Position numbers and translations under genes: made by a program
The notes under the pieces: generated by a model
What the model saw: the letters and a program-made list of their open reading frames with translations, nothing else
The model's database searches: none
What the model was told of the DNA's origin: nothing
Source: Lachnospira rogosae
GTDB taxonomy: Bacteria > Bacillota > Clostridia > Lachnospirales > Lachnospiraceae
Direction of reading: 5' to 3'
Length of the DNA: 64,000 nucleotides
NCBI RefSeq assembly: GCF_040096455.1
Contig: NZ_JBBMER010000011.1
Coordinates: 18,570-82,569 of the forward strand
In this document: positions 59,028-64,000 of the stretch, one piece after another
How the letters are laid out: each line of letters starts with the position of its first letter
Numbering within the stretch: position 1 is the stretch's first letter

Positions 59028-59411
59028 CTTTTAAGATGAGCACTTTTGTGCTCATTATATCACGATTCGTAGCTTCGCTACTCTCCGCTGCTATCGCAGC
59101 TATCGTAATCGTCATTCGCCGTTCGCCAGATATCTGCTAGCAGCTTTCTGGCTCTCTTGCGCTCATTATATCATATGCCCTGCGTTGCTTTTCCACATAT
59201 CCGAAGTTTCGAAGAAACTTCTAAGTGACTACGAAGTAGTCATATTATATCATATGCCCTGCGTTGCTTTTCCACGAATCTGAAGTTTCGAAGAAACTTC
59301 TAAGTGACTACGAAGTAGTCATATTATATCATATGCCTTGCGTTGCTTTACCACGCATATGAAGTTTCGAAGAAACTTCTAAGTGACTACGAAGTAGTCA
59401 TATTATATCAT
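59028..59411 (-). repeat. Array of five modular hairpin repeats upstream of tadA (subfamilies 1 and 2)
   Basis: Read on the minus strand, boxes TATAAT (mostly within TATGATATAAT) occur at 59407-59402, 59328-59323, 59249-59244, 59170-59165 and 59059-59054. The first four are exactly 79 bases apart, the last 111. The first three units carry hairpin 1 GACTAC-TTC-GTAGTC, hairpin 2 GAAGTTTC-TTC-GAAACTTC, and a hairpin 3 G(C)GTGG-AAAGCA-AC(GC). The fourth unit instead has a GCCAGA/TCTGGC hairpin and a three-way-junction-like fold at 59063-59111. The fifth is a truncated subfamily-1 unit (GAGCAC-AAAA-GTGCTC). It fills most of the 519-base gap 59015-59533. Confidence 0.9.
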
Positions 59412-59435
59412 AAAAATAAAATTTTTAAAAATATA

Positions 59436-59485
59436 TTGACAAACCTGCCTCTTAGTTGTATGGTTAGTTACATAAGTAATGAACC
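59436..59485 (+). promoter_or_regulatory. Promoter and probable operator of the GntR-ABC operon
   Basis: TTGACA (59436-59441), 17 bases, TATGGT (59459-59464). Overlapping the -10 and start region, GGTTAGTTAC and GTAATGAACC (59462-59471, 59476-59485) form an imperfect inverted repeat, a good candidate for autoregulation by the YtrA-like repressor encoded first. Confidence 0.65.
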
Positions 59486-59533
59486 AAATAACGAATTATG
59501 GTGATTAACAAAATAACAGAATGGAGAGATTGC

Positions 59534-59899
59534 ATGCAGGAACATTTGACGCAGGAAAAATCCATATATATACAGATAAGTGAGATGATAGAAACAGATA
59601 TCTGCCGTGGAATTCTGCTTGAAGAAGAAAAAGTTCCAAGCACGAATGAGCTGGCGAAGCTGTATACGATTAACCCTGCAACGGCGGCCAAAGGTGTCAA
59701 CATACTTGTTGATGAGGGAATACTTTATAAGAAAAGAGGTATTGGAATGTTTGTAAGTAAGGGTGCTAAAGATATGATACTTAATAAAAGAAAAGGTGCA
59801 TTTTATGAGAACTATGTCAAGTCATTGATAGAAGAAGCCAAGAGTATCGGAATAACAACTAAAGAATTAATCAATATGATTGAAGAAAGCGAGAGTTAA
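59534..59899 (+). CDS. GntR-family (YtrA-like) transcriptional regulator
   Basis: 121 residues. A winged helix-turn-helix at 10-75 (S-I-Y-I-Q-I-S-E-M-I-E-T-D-I-C-R-G-I-L, K-V-P-S-T-N-E-L-A-K-L-Y-T-I-N-P-A-T-A-A-K-G-V-N-I-L, G-I-G-M-F-V) is followed by only a short helical tail, as in the YtrA subfamily, which lacks a large effector domain. Such proteins repress adjacent ABC transporter operons. ATG 59534 follows GGAGA. The ABC ATPase gene starts one base after its stop, so they are one operon. Confidence 0.92.
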   Translation: MQEHLTQEKSIYIQISEMIETDICRGILLEEEKVPSTNELAKLYTINPATAAKGVNILVDEGILYKKRGIGMFVSKGAKDMILNKRKGAFYENYVKSLIEEAKSIGITTKELINMIEESES

Positions 59900-59900
59900 T

Positions 59901-60776
59901 ATGAGTGGTCTGGAGTGTAAGAATATAAGTAAAAGCTATAAGGATAATAAGGTGCTTGATAATGTGAGCCTTAATATTGAACAGGGAAAGATATATGGTC
60001 TTATAGGAAGAAATGGTGTTGGAAAGACAACACTTATGTCAATTATGACAGGACAGAATCCAGCTGACAGCGGAGAAGTTACATACAATGGACAGCCTGT
60101 GTGGGAAAATGCAGAGGCGTTAAGCCATATATGCTTTTCAAGAGAGATTAATACCAAGAGCCTGCTTGGAATGAACAACCAGAAGGTTAAAGAATATCTT
60201 CGTCTTGCTTCAATATATTATAAGAACTGGGACAAGGATATGGCAGAGGAACTTGTGAAAAGGTTTGGTATTGATAAAAAGAAGAAGGTATGTAATCTTT
60301 CAAAAGGAATGTTGTCAATGCTCACAGTGATAATAGGACTTGCAAGCAAGGCGGAGATAACAATTCTTGATGAGCCGGCAGCAGGGCTTGATGTTATCGT
60401 CAGGGAAGAATTCTACAAGCTTATTATAGATGAGCAGCAGGAGAATGGCAGAACATTTATAATATCAACACACATCATTGAAGAAGCGGCAAATGTATTC
60501 GAAGAAGTCATAATACTTAAAGATAAATGTGTATATTTAAAGGAAAATACAGTTGAATTACTTGATAAATGCCGTTATGTATCAGGTCTTGAAGAAGATG
60601 TAAAAAATGCTGTTGATGGCTGTAAAATTATCAATGAAGAACATATAGGAAGAAGCTACGCTGTTACAGTAATGCAGGATGGCGATGGGAAAATCAAAGC
60701 AGTTCAACATGTTACGGTACAGCCGGTTTCACTTCAGAATTTATTTATTGCGATATGTGGACAGTCGAATATGTAA
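59901..60776 (+). CDS. ABC transporter ATP-binding protein (BcrA/YtrB-like)
   Basis: 291 residues. Nucleotide-binding subunit of an ABC-2-type exporter. Walker A is G-R-N-G-V-G-K-T-T (about 36-44), the signature is an unusual L-S-K-G-M-L-S-M in place of L-S-G-G-Q, and Walker B is I-T-I-L-D-E-P-A-A-G-L-D. The H-loop T-H-I-I-E-E-A follows. A C-terminal extension of about 80 residues has a small beta-rich region. It lies between the GntR regulator and two membrane proteins, forming a complete exporter, probably for drug, peptide or lipid stress. ATG 59901 is 1 base past the regulator stop. Confidence 0.92.
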   Translation: MSGLECKNISKSYKDNKVLDNVSLNIEQGKIYGLIGRNGVGKTTLMSIMTGQNPADSGEVTYNGQPVWENAEALSHICFSREINTKSLLGMNNQKVKEYLRLASIYYKNWDKDMAEELVKRFGIDKKKKVCNLSKGMLSMLTVIIGLASKAEITILDEPAAGLDVIVREEFYKLIIDEQQENGRTFIISTHIIEEAANVFEEVIILKDKCVYLKENTVELLDKCRYVSGLEEDVKNAVDGCKIINEEHIGRSYAVTVMQDGDGKIKAVQHVTVQPVSLQNLFIAICGQSNM

Positions 60777-60789
60777 GGAGGGGTGACCT

Positions 60790-61473
60790 ATGAATTATGG
60801 ATTGGCAAGAATAATCAAAGAATCATTGTATCAGGCATTGAGGAACACTATGTATATAATAATAGGTGCATTTGCATTGACAATATATAGTATGTTTGTA
60901 GTTAATGATAAGGGAGCACATTCCGCTTTGGCAGTTGGAATGTTGTTTTCCCAGTGTATTATATATATTGGTGGATATGTCATAGTATTATTTATGATTT
61001 GTTATACCTGTCAGAATATTTCACTTGCAGTTTCTTTCAGCTGCACAAGAAAGCAGGCTGTGGTGGTGACCTATATTATTGAGTTTCTAATGGGCATTTT
61101 CTTAATTATTGTGTCAGTAGCAGGAGCATTAACAGCTGGTTTAATGGGAGTTGATATCAGTCTTGGAATATGGATATTGCAGGCGGTACTTGTTATGCTT
61201 ATATGTATAGCTGTGGCTAATATAAGTTCAAGCATAACATTAAAAGTGGGAAGAATAGGTTATATGTCGATGGTTTTAATAATGGGATTTGCAATGGGAA
61301 TTATGACGGTTTTCATCAAATCAACATTAGCTGCAGGATATAGCATTATGGGTGGATTTATAAATCTTAATGCAGGCACCTGTACTACAGGAATAATAGC
61401 CGCATTTATAGCTGTGTTAATATCAATGTATATATATTACCTTGCGATAAGAAAGCTTGTAGTGAGAAGCTAG
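60790..61473 (+). CDS. ABC exporter membrane subunit 1
   Basis: 227 residues with about six transmembrane helices. Hydrophobic segments lie near 18-38, 50-75, 90-120, 125-150, 160-180 and 195-222. No periplasmic domain is seen. A cytosolic segment V-S-F-S-C-T-R-K-Q-A-V recalls the C-T-R-K-(Q/M) motif also found in the next gene, so the two permeases are related. GGAGGGGTGACCT is a strong ribosome site. It starts 13 bases after the ATPase gene. Probably forms a heterodimer with the next permease. Confidence 0.8.
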   Translation: MNYGLARIIKESLYQALRNTMYIIIGAFALTIYSMFVVNDKGAHSALAVGMLFSQCIIYIGGYVIVLFMICYTCQNISLAVSFSCTRKQAVVVTYIIEFLMGIFLIIVSVAGALTAGLMGVDISLGIWILQAVLVMLICIAVANISSSITLKVGRIGYMSMVLIMGFAMGIMTVFIKSTLAAGYSIMGGFINLNAGTCTTGIIAAFIAVLISMYIYYLAIRKLVVRS

Positions 61474-61492
61474 GGCTGGAATGGAGAAGAAT

Positions 61493-62200
61493 ATGGAAGA
61501 GATAGCGAAGATTTTTAAAATAAACAAGACAGGTATAATGCAGACATTTATCATACTCATAATATGTTCGGTTGCAGGGAATATTATCCACGATGTAATT
61601 ATGTTAATGGAGAACATAGGACTTGTAGAGAAAGATTATACAGTATTTCCAATGGGAAGCTTTATGGTAATAATTGGAATTATTGCCACAGTTATATTTG
61701 CAGCGACAACTTATAACTACACAAGATTCAATATGGATGTATCATATGGATGCACGAGGAAGATGTATATTATAAGACAATGGGTGTTTGATATTGTGGT
61801 TATTATTATGGCGTGGGCAGGATTAGGTATTACATATCTGTATGAGAACTGGAAGTTTGCGGCATTTTATTCAGAATATAGTCTGGAGCTTAGCATAACA
61901 CCGCTTTTTCACTTCAAATATTTTGTTGTTTCATTGATAATGTTAAGTTCATTTAATATGCTTATTAGTTCACTGATTATAAAATATGGAATAAAGGGCA
62001 GAAGAATAATGGCATTCGCATATATGATAATCTGCTTCTCGATGGCTAAGGCAGAGAATATATATCAGGGGATATATGAGAGAATATTAACCCTGCCAAT
62101 TGGAACAGATATATTATTATGGCTGGTGACATTAATTATAGCGGCTGTATCAGCAGTGGTGGCAATACTATTAATTAAAAAACAACAGGTTGCAAATTAG
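61493..62200 (+). CDS. ABC exporter membrane subunit 2
   Basis: 235 residues with about six transmembrane helices. It has the same C-T-R-K-M-Y segment (V-S-Y-G-C-T-R-K-M) between helices 2 and 3 as the previous permease, suggesting duplication. It ends in a short basic tail (I-K-K-Q-Q-V-A-N). ATG 61493 follows GGAG; an ATG at 61481 overlaps the site. Last gene of the operon; the next gene has its own promoter. Substrate unknown. Confidence 0.78.
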   Translation: MEEIAKIFKINKTGIMQTFIILIICSVAGNIIHDVIMLMENIGLVEKDYTVFPMGSFMVIIGIIATVIFAATTYNYTRFNMDVSYGCTRKMYIIRQWVFDIVVIIMAWAGLGITYLYENWKFAAFYSEYSLELSITPLFHFKYFVVSLIMLSSFNMLISSLIIKYGIKGRRIMAFAYMIICFSMAKAENIYQGIYERILTLPIGTDILLWLVTLIIAAVSAVVAILLIKKQQVAN

Positions 62201-62221
62201 AGTGGTAAAATCAAAAAAGAA

Positions 62222-62230
62222 TGTTATAAT
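62222..62230 (+). promoter_or_regulatory. Extended -10 promoter for the REC-GGDEF gene
   Basis: TG-T-TATAAT (62222-62230), about 42 bases before the start codon; no good -35 is seen at the proper distance. Confidence 0.5.
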
Positions 62231-62271
62231 AAAGTATCACACATTGTAGTATATATTTAAAGGAGCAAGTG

Positions 62272-63600
62272 ATGGATACTTTTAATGCAACTAAGGGGGC
62301 AACAATACTTATAGTTGATGATTCACGTTTCCAGCGTACTATAATAAGGGAATTGTTAAGGGAACATTTTAATATTTTTGAAGCTGAATCTGGTGAAGAG
62401 TGTCTTGGTATAATTAAAAAGGACAAGGTGTCTATTGATTTACTCATTCTTGATCTTGAAATGCCGGGAATAGACGGCTTCGATGTTTTAAGGCGGCGAC
62501 AGGAGATACAGCATTTTGCTGATATACCTGTAATAGTCCTTACAGCGACTAACAGCAGTGATGTTCAGGCAAGTGTGTACGAGCTTGGAGCTAATGACTT
62601 TCTTATTAAGCCGATTGACCCTAAGACAGCATTTTTTAGAATTCAGAACCTTCTTAAGTCAAAGCACAGAATAGCAAGTCTTATTAAAGAGTATGACGAT
62701 TTCAAGTTTAAATCAAAGATTGATGAGATGACAGGACTTCTTAATAAGTCAGCAACAATAAAGCTTATAACGGATGCATTAAAAGAATATCCGAATGGAC
62801 TGCACGCTTTGATGGCAGTGGATATTGATAATTTCAAGGCAATTAATGATGTGTATGGACATACAGTAGGTGACCATACAATATCTATTGTTGCAAGCAT
62901 TATGGCATCACAATTTGAAAAAACAGACATTGCAGGAAGAATAGGCGGCGATGAGTTTGTATTATTTGTTCGTGACATTGAAAGCAGGAAATATGTGTAT
63001 GAAAAGGCACAAAAGATTGTTGATATAATATCAGCCAAAGAGAATATGTCTATTCCAGAGGATGTAACAATTAGTATAGGTGTTGTATTTACTGATGGAA
63101 CAGAGAAAGATTATACAGAGTTATTTGCTAAGGCAGATGAAGCACTTTATGAGTCAAAGCATGCAGGAAAGTCGTGTTACCGCGAATATGGTGTCAAGCT
63201 TGACGGCAGGAAGGCATCAAAGACAATACCTGTTATTACACGCTCAAGAAATGTGATAAGTATAATTGAGTTCGTGCACGAATCATCTTATGATATAAGA
63301 AAGATAGATAATGTTAATGATTTTGAAGAATTAATTAGTGGGGTAAAGAATATTCCGTGCATTTATGTAGATATATCCGAGATGGAAGATAATGGATATA
63401 GGGTACTTGAGGATATAACTAATACAGACAATTTAATAATAAAGAATATGCCAATTGCCATTATATGTAAAGAGGGAAGTATGGAGCAGATACGTCTTGC
63501 AGCAGGCTATGATTGTGTTAAAGACATATTATTTGCACCAATTGAGCCACAACAGCTCAAACGCCGTATCGCAGCTTACAGGAGTAAGATAAGTGATTAA
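62272..63600 (+). CDS. response regulator with GGDEF domain, probable diguanylate cyclase
   Basis: 443 residues. The receiver domain (about 10-128) has D-D near the start, phospho-acceptor Asp61 in L-I-L-D-L-E-M-P, T-A and K-P-I. A linker (130-150) leads to a GGDEF domain with D-E-M-T-G-L-L-N-K, D-I-D-N-F-K-A-I-N-D and an intact G-G-D-E-F (225-229), so it should make cyclic di-GMP. The last 120 residues (V-I-S-I-I-E-F...I-Y-V-D-I-S-E-M...I-A-I-I-C-K) have the alternation of a second, degenerate receiver domain without the Asp. It is similar to PleD-type proteins in reverse order. No histidine kinase is adjacent. AGGAG precedes ATG 62272. It pairs functionally with the HD-GYP gene at 8838. Confidence 0.9.
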   Translation: MDTFNATKGATILIVDDSRFQRTIIRELLREHFNIFEAESGEECLGIIKKDKVSIDLLILDLEMPGIDGFDVLRRRQEIQHFADIPVIVLTATNSSDVQASVYELGANDFLIKPIDPKTAFFRIQNLLKSKHRIASLIKEYDDFKFKSKIDEMTGLLNKSATIKLITDALKEYPNGLHALMAVDIDNFKAINDVYGHTVGDHTISIVASIMASQFEKTDIAGRIGGDEFVLFVRDIESRKYVYEKAQKIVDIISAKENMSIPEDVTISIGVVFTDGTEKDYTELFAKADEALYESKHAGKSCYREYGVKLDGRKASKTIPVITRSRNVISIIEFVHESSYDIRKIDNVNDFEELISGVKNIPCIYVDISEMEDNGYRVLEDITNTDNLIIKNMPIAIICKEGSMEQIRLAAGYDCVKDILFAPIEPQQLKRRIAAYRSKISD

Positions 63601-63606
63601 CTTTAC

Positions 63607-63636
63607 TTGACAGAGTTGGTATATAACATTTATAAT
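63607..63636 (+). promoter_or_regulatory. Strong promoter of SRP RNA
   Basis: TTGACA (63607-63612), 18 bases, TATAAT (63631-63636), both perfect hexamers. Transcription would start near 63643, where the RNA begins. Confidence 0.85.
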
Positions 63637-63642
63637 AAAGGA

Positions 63643-63909
63643 ACCGTGCAGCCGGGGAGTTAGCGGCACCTTGTACCTGCAATCCGCTATAGCAGGGGTG
63701 ATGTTCGGCAGAGGGCGAGATTTTATGGAGCCGCCCGATATAAGTGGTGATGACATTTGGGTCTTTCGCAACAGGAATTCATGAACCATGTCAGGTCAGG
63801 AATGAAGCAGCATTAAGTGAAACCTTCTGTGTGCCGAAAGGCAGCCTGGATCGAGCTAACTGTATCGGTAACGTCTGTGGATGATCATTCGAAGCTGAAC
63901 GCACGGTAT
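63643..63909 (+). ncRNA. ffs: signal recognition particle RNA, large Firmicute type
   Basis: The 5' end has the Alu-domain core CCGTGCAGCCGGGGAGTTAG with the G-rich loops, and the 3' part has the S-domain tetraloop and asymmetric loop region GTCAGG-TCAGGAATGAAGCAGC that binds Ffh. The ends pair (ACCGTGC with GCACGGT), followed by TTTTT as terminator. About 267 bases agrees with the 270-base scRNA of B. subtilis. It targets ribosomes with Ffh to the membrane. In Firmicutes dnaX usually follows. Confidence 0.93.
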
Positions 63910-64000
63910 TTTTGCGCGAGTAACGATGAGAATGGATTGAAAGAAGGACGTTTCCTGCTAGCAGGAAAAAGGCCTTATTGCAATCGATTCGAGGAGCACC
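63910..64000 (+). other. Structured but unassigned sequence at the right edge
   Basis: After the SRP terminator, GATTG (63936-63940) could pair with CAATC (63981-63985), enclosing a CCTGCT/AGCAGG hairpin (63955-63966). It could be a leader of the gene expected just outside (perhaps dnaX), ending in GAGGAGCACC, which resembles a ribosome site. Confidence 0.3.

Overview
The window is about 64 kb of low-GC Firmicutes chromosome. It most likely comes from a motile member of the Lachnospiraceae, of the Lachnospira/Eubacterium eligens, Roseburia or Butyrivibrio type. This rests on AGA/ATA-rich codon use, the flagellin type, a run of Lachnospiraceae-type proteins of unknown function (DUF3881-, DUF5685- and DUF6240-like), the large Firmicute SRP RNA, and Firmicute origin-region gene order (rsmG, parA-parB, serS, metG, tatD, rsmA, tadA, SRP RNA). 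The genus is an inference. I see no phage, transposase or CRISPR array.

Left part (1-11.4 kb): the end of rsmG, a degenerate alpha/beta hydrolase, a DegS/DegU-like two-component pair, two perfect parS sites upstream of parA-parB, a DUF4446 gene, serS, an HD-GYP protein, a DUF3881-like gene and tRNA-Arg. This is an origin-proximal housekeeping segment with some signalling genes.

Middle-left (11.7-31.5 kb): sensory, motility and wall genes. There is a transmembrane chemoreceptor, a HAD nucleotidase-like protein, a ThrE-type exporter with an unknown partner, a FIST sensor followed by a soluble chemoreceptor, a DEDDh exonuclease, a MraY-like transferase, glgB, a 1069-residue protein with a FliK-like end, flagellin behind a good sigma-28 promoter, fliS, a D,D-carboxypeptidase and trmB.

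Middle-right (31.6-41 kb): a small Cys-containing ORF, an AI-2E-family permease, two identical tRNA-Lys(CTT), a C39-like protease, a DUF5685-DnaJ pair, a DUF885 lipoprotein and metG.

Right part (41-64 kb): two accessory blocks sit between metG and tatD-rsmA, which are usually neighbours. The first is an AraC regulator divergent from a GH2 glycosidase and a GPH-family sugar symporter. The second is an exosortase-G (XrtG) system: a secreted protein with a Firmicu-CTERM-like tail, XrtG, a GT2 glycosyltransferase, a membrane sensor-like protein, a PTPS-fold protein and a large PTPS-related membrane protein. After rsmA come an unknown gene whose Shine-Dalgarno lies inside a terminator hairpin, a GNAT acetyltransferase, tadA, a GntR-ABC exporter operon, a REC-GGDEF protein and the SRP RNA.

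The most unusual DNA is a dispersed family of modular repeats. Each unit has a TATAAT box followed by three short hairpins, with a period of 79-81 bp. Units occur at 6.25, 16.4 and 28.8 kb and, as a second subfamily with different but homologous and covarying stems, at 59.0-59.4 kb.
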